Shown here piece after piece: positions 9,983 to 18,733 of a stretch of DNA of 53,561 nt. This DNA is from Aeromonas finlandensis (GTDB lineage Bacteria; Pseudomonadota; Gammaproteobacteria; Enterobacterales; Aeromonadaceae): NCBI RefSeq assembly GCF_000764645.1, contig NZ_JRGK01000034.1:1-53561 (forward strand), given 5' to 3'. Numbering within the stretch: the stretch's first letter is position 1; every line of letters begins with the position of its first letter. The translations under genes were made by a program, and so were the position numbers. The notes below the pieces were generated by a model, which saw only the letters and a list, made by a program, of their open reading frames with translations, searched no databases and was not told where the DNA came from.

Positions 9983-12178
9983 TTACAGCTTGATCCAGGC
10001 ATCGCTCCAGGCAGTGCCGGTACCCGGCGCATAGTGGCTGGTCGAGCCGCCACACCAGCCGCTGTAGGGCCAGGGTTTGCACTCGTAGTTGCCACCGGCA
10101 TTGCTGACCCGATCACCGGCCTGATAGCTGGTGTTGGGGGCGTAGGCCGGGTAGTCGCCATCGCTGCCGCCGTTGTCGCTCTCTTCGGTCAGAGCAACCG
10201 GGAAGCGCTGCACTACCGGCTTCTGGCCGTCAGCCAGACCGGTGATCACCACGTCGTAGCTGCCATTGGTGACGTTGCTGCCTTGCAGTACCAGGGGGCT
10301 GGTGCCGTTCACCTTGCTGCTGGTGGTGCCATGGCTGCGGCCGTTCTGCTCCAGGGTCGCGGTGATCTGTACCGGGTTGGCGGTGGTCACGTTGAAACGG
10401 ATGCTGACCTGACCGTTGACGATGGTGTACTCGCCCGCCATGGCGCTGACGGTAAAGTCGCTACTGCCGATCACCGGCGGCTTGCTGCCACCGTCACAGT
10501 CGCTGTCGCCCTGGACTTTCCAGACCCCCCAGTCACCGGTGGTGCCCGGCTCTTCGTTTTGGGTCCACCAGCCAGCCAGCCAGTTCTTGCCGTTGTGGCT
10601 GACGATGTCGCCGCCCACGTAGACCTTCTTGGCATCCCAGCTGTTTTCGCAGATGGCGCCCTGCTCCTTGACGGTCACGGTGCGCTGCTGGGTCACCAGC
10701 TGGCCTGCGCTGTCGCTCACCTGATAGGTGAGGGCGTAGCGGCCGACCTTGTTGCTGTCGACGCTGCCGCTGACCTTGATCTGGGCGGTCAGGTCGCCAT
10801 CTTCTTCGTCATGGGCGCTGACGCCGGTCATCGGATCGAAGGGGGTGCCCAGCTCCAGCGTGGTGTCGGTGATGCCGTTGAATACCGGCTTCATGCTGTA
10901 GACCTCGACACTACGCACCTGCTCGGTGACGTTGTTGTCGCGATCGCTCACCTTGTAGGTGAGGGGGTAGAGACCGATGCGCTGGCTGTCTACCGCGCCT
11001 TCAACCTGGATCTGGCCGGTCAGGTCGCCATCTTCCTTGTCGTTGGCGCTGACACCGGCCAGCGGATCAAAGGCGGTGCCCTGCTTGATGCGGGTATCGC
11101 TCACGCCGCTGAACACCGGCTTGCCGTTGTCGACCGGCGGGGTGATGTCCTGGTCGTGGATGAAGGGGCCGTAGCTCTTGATGAAGGCTTCGTTGTAGGC
11201 CTGACCGGCGGCGTTGCGACCCATGTCCCAGTTGATGGACCAGGTCATCACGCCACGCAGGGGCTGACCCTGACTCTTCAGCTTGTTGAAGGCATCGAAC
11301 AGATCCTGCGGATTCTTGACGTAACCGGTGGCGGCAGCATCGACGTTGGTTGGGATGCCGAACACCAGCTTGTCGTGGGGGATCTTGTAGTAGCCGCGGG
11401 TGCCGTTGATCAGCGAGTCGGCCATGTAGTAGATGAACTCTTCTTTCAGGGCATCGTTGTTCTGGGCAATCCAGCCAATCCCGTCGATCCAGATACCATC
11501 GCCACCCTGGTTGTAGAACTGGGGGTTGATCCAGTCGTAGTAGCCTTCCAGCGCCCGCAGATAGGGGGTGTAGAGGCCGTTGGCCGTCAGGTAGGGGAAC
11601 TCGGGCGCCATGGTGATGAGGAAGTTTTTCCCCTGGGCGCGGTAGTGATCTTTGACGATGCGCAGGGCGGCCGGGATCACGGTCTGGTTGTTGGCGGCGG
11701 TGACGGCTGCCTGCTCCAGATCGATATCCAGACCGTCGAAACCATAGGTCTCCACCAGACGGATGATCTCGTCGGCAAACGCTTGCTCCTGACCGGTGCG
11801 CAATTCGATGTGGGCATCGGCACCACCCAGCGCCAGCAGCACGGCACGGCCCTGACGGTTCAGCTCGGCGATCTGCTCGATGAACTGGCTTTCACTCATG
11901 CCGGTGGCGGTATCCAGCTTGAAGGTCGGGATCGGGTTGCTGCCATACACCTTCATGAAGGAGACATCGACCACGTTGTATTGCGGGTTGACCTGATCGA
12001 GTTTGACGCAGGGGGCGGTACCGCCCTTGTAGCCAGCGCCGCCGCACCAGTTGTGCCAGTAGCCGACCACCACGCCGGATTGCGGGTTGACCATGCTCTG
12101 GCCAGCGGTTGCTGCGTGCAGCATCGGGCTGGTGGCGCCGATCAGGCAGCCCAGCAGGGAGAGTTTGAACTTGTTCAT
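9983..12178 (-). CDS. Secreted multidomain GH18 chitinase
   Basis: Hydrolyses beta-1,4-linked GlcNAc polymers outside the cell. From ATG 12178, chosen over two upstream in-frame ATGs because GGAG sits 5 bp ahead, the product has 731 residues. A Sec signal peptide (1-22, ending LHA) precedes the GH18 barrel (about 30-350), whose catalytic motif is D148-G-L-D-I-D-L-E155. Two Ig-like repeats follow (each with GTPFDP and a VSA.D.EDGDLT motif), then a CBM5/12 chitin-binding module (SWDAKKVYVGGDIV). A GbpA-like beta domain and a second CBM5/12 (YQAGDRVSNAG) end the protein. A c-di-GMP riboswitch lies in its leader. Confidence 0.93.
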   Translation of the reverse strand: MNKFKLSLLGCLIGATSPMLHAATAGQSMVNPQSGVVVGYWHNWCGGAGYKGGTAPCVKLDQVNPQYNVVDVSFMKVYGSNPIPTFKLDTATGMSESQFIEQIAELNRQGRAVLLALGGADAHIELRTGQEQAFADEIIRLVETYGFDGLDIDLEQAAVTAANNQTVIPAALRIVKDHYRAQGKNFLITMAPEFPYLTANGLYTPYLRALEGYYDWINPQFYNQGGDGIWIDGIGWIAQNNDALKEEFIYYMADSLINGTRGYYKIPHDKLVFGIPTNVDAAATGYVKNPQDLFDAFNKLKSQGQPLRGVMTWSINWDMGRNAAGQAYNEAFIKSYGPFIHDQDITPPVDNGKPVFSGVSDTRIKQGTAFDPLAGVSANDKEDGDLTGQIQVEGAVDSQRIGLYPLTYKVSDRDNNVTEQVRSVEVYSMKPVFNGITDTTLELGTPFDPMTGVSAHDEEDGDLTAQIKVSGSVDSNKVGRYALTYQVSDSAGQLVTQQRTVTVKEQGAICENSWDAKKVYVGGDIVSHNGKNWLAGWWTQNEEPGTTGDWGVWKVQGDSDCDGGSKPPVIGSSDFTVSAMAGEYTIVNGQVSIRFNVTTANPVQITATLEQNGRSHGTTSSKVNGTSPLVLQGSNVTNGSYDVVITGLADGQKPVVQRFPVALTEESDNGGSDGDYPAYAPNTSYQAGDRVSNAGGNYECKPWPYSGWCGGSTSHYAPGTGTAWSDAWIKL

Positions 12179-12204
12179 CATTGCTCCGTACATTGCAAAA
12201 GGAG

Positions 12205-12222
12205 GCCCATCCAGGGATGGGC
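12205..12222 (-). terminator. Expression-platform hairpin of the chitinase leader
   Basis: GCCCAT (12205-12210) pairs with ATGGGC (12217-12222), extendable inward. On the minus strand it is followed by CTCCTTTT and then the chitinase ribosome-binding site. It lies directly after the riboswitch aptamer and is positioned to act as a conditional terminator. Confidence 0.55.
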
Positions 12223-12225
12223 TTC

Positions 12226-12312
12226 GGGGGCAGCCCCGCTGTCATAGGAAAATCCCTTAGACCGGTGGCTTTGCGTGGTGGCCTTTCGAGCCACATTGCC
12301 TTTTTCACCCGA
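12226..12312 (-). promoter_or_regulatory. Cyclic-di-GMP-I (GEMM) riboswitch upstream of chitinase
   Basis: On the minus strand the leader shows the aptamer landmarks of the GEMM class in order. These are AAAAAGGCAATG, a hairpin GTGGCTCGAAAGGCCAC capped by a GNRA (GAAA) tetraloop, the conserved CACGCAAAGCCACCGG, then CTAA. The second stem closes with TATGACAGCGGGGCTGCC, where the tetraloop receptor and ligand-contacting GCGGGG occur. GEMM-I riboswitches are known upstream of chitin-related genes in Vibrio. This places chitinase expression under second-messenger control. Confidence 0.88.
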
Positions 12313-12761
12313 CCTCTGTGTGGCACAGACAATCAAGTGGCCCCCTAAATTAGCCGCATATGGTAGGAGGGGAAAGATAAATTAATCAATACGCTCTCCT
12401 GCATGTCACATTTTGGAAAAAGTTAATAATTCAATGTGTTCCAGATGAATTTTGTTTAAATAATGCGATGCCTGAAGGGGCGCCAAACGCTGATGGCCAC
12501 AGGCTTGGTGAGGGCTCTTGTCATCGAAATCGGCGTGAGCCTGTCTCTGGTTTGTCGCACGAGCAAGATGAGGAACAGTCCCGGCGGCTTGTGTCATGAG
12601 CTGACGCGGGGTGGCGTGCGGCGCCCCGGTTGTGAGACGGATGGCAAAAAGGGGGCTGGAGTGTGATTCCAGCTTGATTATTGCATGGGTTGCCCACATG
12701 TTAGAAAGCCATACAGAGCTGCTAAAGCGGTCTGTTCAAGACCAAACAAGAGGTAACCGGG
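12313..12761. other. Divergent intergenic region between chitinase and prlC
   Basis: The part next to the riboswitch is AT-rich (about 12370-12470) and must hold the chitinase promoter on the minus strand. TGTGACATGC on that strand is a half-site for a CRP-like protein but has no clear partner. The part nearer prlC is GC-rich; small open frames there show no recognisable product. A candidate heat-shock promoter is listed separately. Confidence 0.5.
12673..12700 (+). promoter_or_regulatory. Candidate sigma-32-type promoter of prlC
   Basis: CTTGAT (12673-12678) and CCCACATG (12693-12700), 14 bp apart, resemble the heat-shock consensus CTTGAA / CCCCATNT. The E. coli prlC operon is known to be heat-inducible. 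The match is imperfect. Confidence 0.4.
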
Positions 12762-14804
12762 ATGAATAACCCTTTGCTGACAATGGATTCTCTGCCCCCT
12801 TTCAGCCAGATCAAGCCAGAGCAGGTTCAGCCTGCCGTGATTCAGGCGATTGCTGACTGCAAGCAGAAGATCAGCGATGTGCTGGCCCAGCGTGAACCCC
12901 ATACCTGGGATAGCCTGATTGCCCCGCTGGAAGAGGTAAATGACCGTCTGTCACGGATCTGGTCACCGGTCAGCCACCTCAACTCCGTACTCAACAGCGA
13001 AGCGCTGCGCGAGGCTCATGACGCCTGCCTGCCGCTGCTCTCCGAATTCCAGACCTATGTCGGTCAGCATGAAGGGCTCTATCAGGCCTATCTGGCCCTC
13101 TCCCAGAGCGATGACTTCCCGCTGCTGAGCGGCGCCCAGCGCAAGGAAATCCAGAATACCCTGCGCGACTTCCGCCTCTCCGGTATCGGTCTGCCTGCCG
13201 AGGCGCAGCAGCGTTACGGCGAAATTCAGGCTCGCCTCTCCGAGCTGGCCTCCCGTTTCAGCAACAACGTGCTGGATGCGACCCAGGGCTGGCACAAGCT
13301 GGTGGCCGATGACGCCGAACTGGCCGGTCTGCCCGACAGCGTGCGTGCCGCTGCCCGCCAGATGGCCGAGCTCAAGGGCAAAGAGGGGTGGCTGTTCACC
13401 CTGGATATCCCCTCTTACCTGCCGGTGATGATGTACGCGGACAACCGCGAACTGCGCGCCGAGATGTACCAGGCCTTCACTACCCGCGCCTCCGATCAGG
13501 GCCCCAATGCGGGCAAGTGGGACAACTCCTCCATCATGAGCGAGCTTCTCACCCTGCGCCGCGAACTGGCCCAGCTGCTCGGTTTTGCCAACTATGCCGA
13601 GCTCTCCTTGGCCACCAAGATGGCGGACAAGACCGAACAGGTGGTGAGCTTCCTCACCGATTTGGCGGCCAAATCACTGCCGCAAGGCAAAGCCGAGCTG
13701 GAAGAGATCCGCGCCTTTGCCGCCGAGCAGCATGGTCAGAGCGAGCTGGCCGCCTGGGATCTCGCCTATTACGCCGAGAAGCTCAAGCAGCACAAGTTCT
13801 CCATCTCCGACGAGCAGTTGCGCCCCTACTTCCCCGCCAGCAAGGTGGTGAAGGGACTGTTCGAGGTGGTGAAGCGGGTGTTCGGCATGAAGGTGCGCGA
13901 GCGCCTCGGCATCGACACCTGGCACCCTGACGTGCGCTTCTACGATATCTTCGATGCCGAGGATGAGCTGCGCGGCAGCTTCTACCTCGACCTCTACGCC
14001 CGCGAGCACAAGCAGGGCGGTGCCTGGATGGATGTCTGCCTGGGTCGTCGCTACCGTCAGGATGGCTCGCTGCAAAAACCGGTGGCCTACCTGACCTGCA
14101 ACTTCAACGGCCCGGTGGATGGCAAGCCTGCACTGTTCACCCACAACGAAGTGGTCACCCTGTTCCACGAGTTCGGCCACGGCATTCACCATATGCTGAC
14201 CCGCATCGATGTGGCCGGTGTCGCCGGTATCAACGGCGTGGCGTGGGATGCGGTGGAGCTGCCGAGCCAGTTCCTCGAGAACTGGTGCTGGGAGTCCGAG
14301 GCGCTGGCCTTTATCTCCGGCCATTACGAAACCGGCGAGCCGCTGCCTGCCGATCTGCTGGAGAAGATGCTGACCGCCCGCAACTTCCAGGCGGCGATGC
14401 AGATGCTGCGTCAGCTGGAGTTTGCCCTGTTCGACTTCCGCCTCCATCAGGAGTTTGATCCGGCCAACCCGGATCTGATCCCGACCCTGCTGGACGAGGT
14501 GCGCAGTCAGGTGGCCGTGATGACGCCGCCAGCGTTCAACCGCTTCCAGCACAGCTTCTCCCACATCTTTGCGGGCGGCTATGCGGCGGGCTACTACAGC
14601 TACAAGTGGGCCGAGGTGCTCTCTGCCGATGCCTTCTCCCGCTTCGAGGAGGAGGGGATCTTCAACCCGGCCACCGGCCAATCCTTCCTGAAGAATATTC
14701 TGGAGAAGGGGGGCTCGAAGGAGCCGATGGAGCTGTTCCGTGCCTTCCGTGGCCGCGAGCCCAAGGTGGATGCACTGCTCCGCCATAGCGGGATCGCTGC
14801 CTGA
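12762..14804 (+). CDS. prlC: Oligopeptidase A (PrlC)
   Basis: Cytoplasmic M3-family zinc metallopeptidase that degrades short peptides, including cleaved signal peptides. The 680-residue length fits the family. The zinc motif HEFGH is at residues 469-473 and the third ligand region NWCWESEA lies about 50 residues on. The start ATG is preceded by AAGAGGTAACC. In E. coli prlC is directly followed by rsmJ; here a c-di-GMP gene sits between them. A decayed copy of its own C-terminus lies 71 bp downstream. Confidence 0.96.
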   Translation: MNNPLLTMDSLPPFSQIKPEQVQPAVIQAIADCKQKISDVLAQREPHTWDSLIAPLEEVNDRLSRIWSPVSHLNSVLNSEALREAHDACLPLLSEFQTYVGQHEGLYQAYLALSQSDDFPLLSGAQRKEIQNTLRDFRLSGIGLPAEAQQRYGEIQARLSELASRFSNNVLDATQGWHKLVADDAELAGLPDSVRAAARQMAELKGKEGWLFTLDIPSYLPVMMYADNRELRAEMYQAFTTRASDQGPNAGKWDNSSIMSELLTLRRELAQLLGFANYAELSLATKMADKTEQVVSFLTDLAAKSLPQGKAELEEIRAFAAEQHGQSELAAWDLAYYAEKLKQHKFSISDEQLRPYFPASKVVKGLFEVVKRVFGMKVRERLGIDTWHPDVRFYDIFDAEDELRGSFYLDLYAREHKQGGAWMDVCLGRRYRQDGSLQKPVAYLTCNFNGPVDGKPALFTHNEVVTLFHEFGHGIHHMLTRIDVAGVAGINGVAWDAVELPSQFLENWCWESEALAFISGHYETGEPLPADLLEKMLTARNFQAAMQMLRQLEFALFDFRLHQEFDPANPDLIPTLLDEVRSQVAVMTPPAFNRFQHSFSHIFAGGYAAGYYSYKWAEVLSADAFSRFEEEGIFNPATGQSFLKNILEKGGSKEPMELFRAFRGREPKVDALLRHSGIAA

Positions 14805-14842
14805 CGTTCCGGCCCTGCGGCCCGGGTGAGCTTCAAGCAGGT

Positions 14843-14875
14843 ACACTTTTGCGGCATAGTGGGATCGAGGCGTGA
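14843..14875 (+). pseudogene. Decayed copy of the prlC 3' end
   Basis: In frame this reads T-L-L-R-H-S-G-I-E-A-stop, against A-L-L-R-H-S-G-I-A-A-stop at the end of prlC. In the eight shared residues the six nucleotide differences are all synonymous. Weaker similarity continues upstream to about 14831 through a 1-bp gap. The offset from the intact gene is 71 bp. No start codon or longer frame remains. Confidence 0.75.
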
Positions 14876-14883
14876 TTTCTGCG

Positions 14884-14911
14884 AAAAAAGGGACCTTTTG
14901 GTCCCTTTTTT
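14884..14911. terminator. Terminator after prlC
   Basis: A perfect hairpin (AAAAAAGGGACC with GGTCCCTTTTTT around TTTT), symmetrical and active in either direction. Confidence 0.9.
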
Positions 14912-15008
14912 CAAGGCTTTTTAATATCTTGCTGATTGCATATTTGCACTGCCCACGCCTCTTCAGTAGAGTCGTGTTCTAACCTTCAAGGAGAGAAAGC
15001 CACTTGCC

Positions 15009-17561
15009 ATGAGGCGAGCACTCGATTCCGTCTATCAAATCATCTCCAGTCTGGCTCATTCGAGCGGCCTGGGATATTTCGATACCTTTGTGAGTGAAAT
15101 CGCCGCTGCTGTGATGGCTGATGTCGTCCTGATCGCCAGCAGGGAACCAAATGCTACCCATCTGACGGTGCAGGCTGCCTATCCCTCCTGTCTCGACCCC
15201 GAATCCCTGACGTTGCCGTGCGCTGCAAGCCCCGATGCCATTACCTGGCAGGAGGGGGAGGCCTGGTTCAGCGATCGTCTGCTGCAGCTCTTTCCTGATG
15301 TGCCGCTCGCCGAGGAGTGGCAAGCCCAGGCCTATGCCGGTATTGCCCTCAAGAGTGCCGATGGCGAGACTATCGGCATCTGCTGCCTGCTCTATCGCCA
15401 GCAGCAGGCCAATATGGGCAAGGTGATGGGGCTGCTCAGGTTGCTGGGGCCGCTGGCCGGGCGCGAACTGGCGCTGATGTTGCAGCAGATGGAGTCGCAA
15501 CCGATGCTGCCTGACTCGTCCCATGTATTGCAGCGCATGCTCTCTCAGGCGCCGGTCGGGATCGGCAAGCTCGATCTCTCCGGCCGTATTCTCTGGGCCA
15601 ACCCGGCCATTGAAAAGATGCTGGGCTATCCCCTCGACGAGCTGCTCCATCGCTCCATCTCCGACATCAATCACCCCGAGGATTGGCAGCGCAGCATCGC
15701 CTGTTACGAAGAGATCCAGCGTGGCGAGCGCAGCAGTTTCACCCAGGAGAAGCGCTACTTCTGCAAGGGGGGCGAGATCCTGTGGGGGCGGGTGACCGTT
15801 ACCCTGATCCGCGACGAACAGCAGCAGCCGGACTACCTGATGGTGCTGCTGGAGAATATCGATCCCCTCAAGCGTCATGCGGAGCAGCTCAAGCTCTCTC
15901 ACCGGGTCTATGACAACCTCTCAGAGGCGATTCTGGTGTGCGATGCCGATAGCCGCATCATCTCGGTCAACCCGGCCTTCGAGCAGATCACCGGCTACAG
16001 CAGTGACGAGGTGCGGGGCCAGCGGCCCAGCATCCTCAAGTCCGGGCTGCACGATCAGACCTTCTATGCCGACATGTACCACGCGCTGGAGCGGGTGGGG
16101 GTGTGGCGTGGCGAGGTATGGAACAAGCGCAAGAACGGCAAGCTCTATCCGCAGCAACTGATGATCAGCACCCTGCGTGAAGCTGGCAAAATCCACCAAT
16201 ATATCGCCATTTTCAGCGATCTTTCCCAGACCAAGGTGGCCGAGCAGAAGATCGCGACCCAGGCCAACTACGACAACCTCACCAGCCTGCCCAACCGCTG
16301 GCTGTTTGGCCGCTGTCTCACCCGCTTCTGCGAGCGGGGCGAGCGCTTTGCGTTGATGGTGCTCGACCTCAACAACTTCAAGGCGGTTAACAACAGCATG
16401 GATCACCATGCTGGCGATGCCCTGCTGCGGGAGGTGTCGGATCGGCTGGTGAGCCGGGTGCGTACCGAAGATCTGGTGGCCCGCATCGGTGGCGATGAGT
16501 TCGCCTTTCTGGTGCCCGGCATCGTCACCCGCCGTCAGGCTGAGGTGTTTGCCAAGCAGGTGATCGGCAGCTTTGCCCGCCCCTTCATGCTGGCCAACCA
16601 GCATCTCTATGTGACCGCGACCATCGGCATGACCCTCTGTCCGGTCGATGGCAGCGAGAGCGACGAGCTGCTGCGCAACGCCGAACAGGCGCTGTTTGCG
16701 GCCAAGCGGCAGGGACGGTTGCTCGGTGCCTACTGCTCATCCATGCGGGAAGAGGTGCGCCAGCGCCATCAGATGCAGCAGGATTTGGCCGAAGCGATCA
16801 AGCTGGAGCAGCTGACCATGGCCTATCAGCCGATCTGGGACAACCGCAGTGGACGGGTCGCCAAGCTGGAAGCGCTGGTGCGCTGGTATCACCCCCAGTG
16901 GGGGCAGGTCTCCCCTGCCGAGTTCATTCCGCTGGCGGAAGAGGCTGGCCTGATTCAGGGGCTGGGAGCGCTGGTGTTGTGGCAGTCGTGCCGCGATTTG
17001 GCGCGGTTGCAGCAGTCCGGCTTCCCGGATCTGCAGATGTCGATCAACCGCTCCACCATGGAGTTCCAGACCATCGATCCGGAGGCGAGTGAGTGGCTCA
17101 AGGTGATCCACCATTTTGGGCTCGATCCTGCCGACATCGTCATCGAAATTACCGAATCCTTGCTGATGGAGAGCAGTGATCAGCACAGGGTGCGGATCGA
17201 TGCCCTGCGCGAGGCGGGCTGCAAGCTGGCCATCGACGATTTCGGTACCGGCTACTCGGCCCTCAACTATCTGCGCACCTTCCCGGTGGATCTGGTCAAG
17301 ATCGACCGCTCTTTCGTGCGCCATATCCCCTTCAACGAGCAGGATCGCATGCTGCTCGACGGCATCATCAACATAGTGCACAACCTCGGGATGCAGGTGG
17401 TAATCGAAGGGGTGGAGACTCGCGAGCAGCTCAACTTCCTCTGCCAGAAGGGGTGTGCCTTTACTCAGGGTTATCTGCTCAGCCGTCCGCTGGCCTATGA
17501 CGACCTGACCGATTACCTCGCCCTCAACCGTCAGGGGATGAACCTCACTGTCGTGAGCTGA
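15009..17561 (+). CDS. GAF-PAS-PAS-GGDEF-EAL c-di-GMP protein
   Basis: Predicted bifunctional c-di-GMP synthase/phosphodiesterase of 850 residues with no clear membrane helix. A GAF-like N-terminal region (1-165) is followed by two PAS domains (about 175-290 and 300-420; VNPAFEQITGYSSDEVRG in the second). The GGDEF motif (494-498) is intact and preceded at the correct spacing by the inhibitory site RTED. The EAL domain starts at E621-A-L and keeps EITES, DDFGTGYS, LVKIDRSF, EGVET and QGYLLSRP, so both activities look possible. The chitinase c-di-GMP riboswitch is less than 3 kb away. Confidence 0.93.
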   Translation: MRRALDSVYQIISSLAHSSGLGYFDTFVSEIAAAVMADVVLIASREPNATHLTVQAAYPSCLDPESLTLPCAASPDAITWQEGEAWFSDRLLQLFPDVPLAEEWQAQAYAGIALKSADGETIGICCLLYRQQQANMGKVMGLLRLLGPLAGRELALMLQQMESQPMLPDSSHVLQRMLSQAPVGIGKLDLSGRILWANPAIEKMLGYPLDELLHRSISDINHPEDWQRSIACYEEIQRGERSSFTQEKRYFCKGGEILWGRVTVTLIRDEQQQPDYLMVLLENIDPLKRHAEQLKLSHRVYDNLSEAILVCDADSRIISVNPAFEQITGYSSDEVRGQRPSILKSGLHDQTFYADMYHALERVGVWRGEVWNKRKNGKLYPQQLMISTLREAGKIHQYIAIFSDLSQTKVAEQKIATQANYDNLTSLPNRWLFGRCLTRFCERGERFALMVLDLNNFKAVNNSMDHHAGDALLREVSDRLVSRVRTEDLVARIGGDEFAFLVPGIVTRRQAEVFAKQVIGSFARPFMLANQHLYVTATIGMTLCPVDGSESDELLRNAEQALFAAKRQGRLLGAYCSSMREEVRQRHQMQQDLAEAIKLEQLTMAYQPIWDNRSGRVAKLEALVRWYHPQWGQVSPAEFIPLAEEAGLIQGLGALVLWQSCRDLARLQQSGFPDLQMSINRSTMEFQTIDPEASEWLKVIHHFGLDPADIVIEITESLLMESSDQHRVRIDALREAGCKLAIDDFGTGYSALNYLRTFPVDLVKIDRSFVRHIPFNEQDRMLLDGIINIVHNLGMQVVIEGVETREQLNFLCQKGCAFTQGYLLSRPLAYDDLTDYLALNRQGMNLTVVS

Positions 17562-17600
17562 TCCACCGCTTCTGTTATCATGGCCGCTTCTGTACGTGCC

Positions 17601-18377
17601 ATGAGTCTGTTCCCTATGCCCCATATTCAGGTTTTCAGTGAAGTCCCCGCCCGTGATGGCGAGCTCGACGCCCTGCGTTTACGCCTTGCCGACGTGGAGT
17701 TTCCGGCTCAGTTTGCGCTGGTACTGACTGAAGAGAGGCTGGAACTGCGCAAGCTGGATGAACCCAAGCTGGGTGCCGTCTATGTGGACTTCGTGGAAGG
17801 GGCGGTGGCCCATCGCCGCAAATTTGGCGGCGGTCGCGGCCAGTCCATCGCCAAGGCGGTGGGGCTCAAGGCCGGTGCCACACCGACCGTGGTGGATGCG
17901 ACCGCCGGGCTGGGGCGCGATGCCTTCGTGCTCGCCTCCCTCGGTTGCAAGGTGACCCTGATCGAACGCAGCCCGGTGGTGGCCGCCCTGTTGCAGGACG
18001 GGCTGATGCGGGCGACGCAGGATCCCGAGATTGGCCCCTGGGTCAGCGAGCGGATGCAACTGCTGCAAGGCCCGGCGGTGGACAACCTGCTGGCGTTGAG
18101 CGAGCGGCCTGATGTCATCTATCTCGATCCCATGTTCCCCCACAAGCAGAAGTCGGCGCTGGTGAAAAAAGAGATGCGGGTGTTCCAGTCGCTGGTGGGG
18201 CCGGATCTCGATGCGGATGCCCTGCTGCCTGCCGCGCTCAAGATGGCGAACAAGCGGGTGGTGGTAAAGCGCCCAGCCTATGCTGGCTGGCTCAATGAAC
18301 ACAAACCCAGCATGGCCATCGAGACCAAGGGTAACCGCTTCGATGTCTACGTGATGGCGGCATTGGCGGCAGGTTAA
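17601..18377 (+). CDS. rsmJ: 16S rRNA (guanine1516-N2)-methyltransferase RsmJ
   Basis: Methylates G1516 of 16S rRNA. Strong family landmarks: [38 protein letters not shown], the SAM-binding [19 protein letters not shown] and the catalytic-type [33 protein letters not shown]. The start is uncertain: ATGs at 17580, 17601 and 17616 are all in frame and none has a good Shine-Dalgarno. The family N terminus favours 17601 or 17616 (about 253-258 residues). Confidence 0.93.
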   Translation: MSLFPMPHIQVFSEVPARDGELDALRLRLADVEFPAQFALVLTEERLELRKLDEPKLGAVYVDFVEGAVAHRRKFGGGRGQSIAKAVGLKAGATPTVVDATAGLGRDAFVLASLGCKVTLIERSPVVAALLQDGLMRATQDPEIGPWVSERMQLLQGPAVDNLLALSERPDVIYLDPMFPHKQKSALVKKEMRVFQSLVGPDLDADALLPAALKMANKRVVVKRPAYAGWLNEHKPSMAIETKGNRFDVYVMAALAAG

Positions 18378-18400
18378 CGGCCGGTGTGAGTCGCGGATGC

Positions 18401-18438
18401 AAAAAAGGAGGGCCAACGTCATGTTGGCCCTCCTTTTT
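18401..18438. terminator. Bidirectional terminator between rsmJ and rof
   Basis: AAAAAAGGAGGGCCAAC pairs with GTTGGCCCTCCTTTTT around a short loop. It separates two convergent genes. Confidence 0.9.
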
Positions 18439-18448
18439 CGTACAGGAT

Positions 18449-18703
18449 TCAGTTGGTTGGCGCGAAGTGGATCAGCTTATCTTCCCCTTGCCAGTAGAGG
18501 CGCAGGGTCGCCAACTCTGCCAGACTGAGCCGCTCGCCACTGTGCAGCAGCAGATACTCGACACCCTCGCTGGCTTCGATGGTACGGATCTTGTCATCCC
18601 ACTGGCGACCATCGCGGCTGGCGAGGGTCACCGGCAGTTGCCAGCTGGCGGCAATTTCGAGCCAGTCGTAGAGATCGCAGCTGATGGGTTGATAATCCGG
18701 CAT
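18449..18703 (-). CDS. rof: Rho-binding antiterminator Rof
   Basis: Small Sm-like beta-barrel protein that binds Rho and inhibits termination. The 84-residue product opens MPDYQPISCDLYDWLEIAASWQLPVTL, closely matching the Rof/YaeO N terminus (YQPINCDDYDNLE in E. coli), and retains VEYLLLHSGE. The ATG at 18703 is preferred over an upstream in-frame TTG because GGAG sits 7 bp before it. It lies 30 bp after gppA on the same strand and about 3.5 kb from rho itself. Confidence 0.88.
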   Translation of the reverse strand: MPDYQPISCDLYDWLEIAASWQLPVTLASRDGRQWDDKIRTIEASEGVEYLLLHSGERLSLAELATLRLYWQGEDKLIHFAPTN

Positions 18704-18733
18704 GATCGGCTCCAAAACAGGCAGGTTGCTGAA

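Noticed and set aside
10034-12247. 737-codon open frame antisense to the chitinase
   Set aside because: Shadow of the chitinase gene: no recognisable domain, Val/Asp/Gly-rich composition caused by codon bias, and the chitinase frame has signal peptide and catalytic motif.
14979-15902. Antisense open frame over the GGDEF-EAL gene
   Set aside because: Shadow frame; the PAS, GGDEF and EAL motifs are all on the plus strand.
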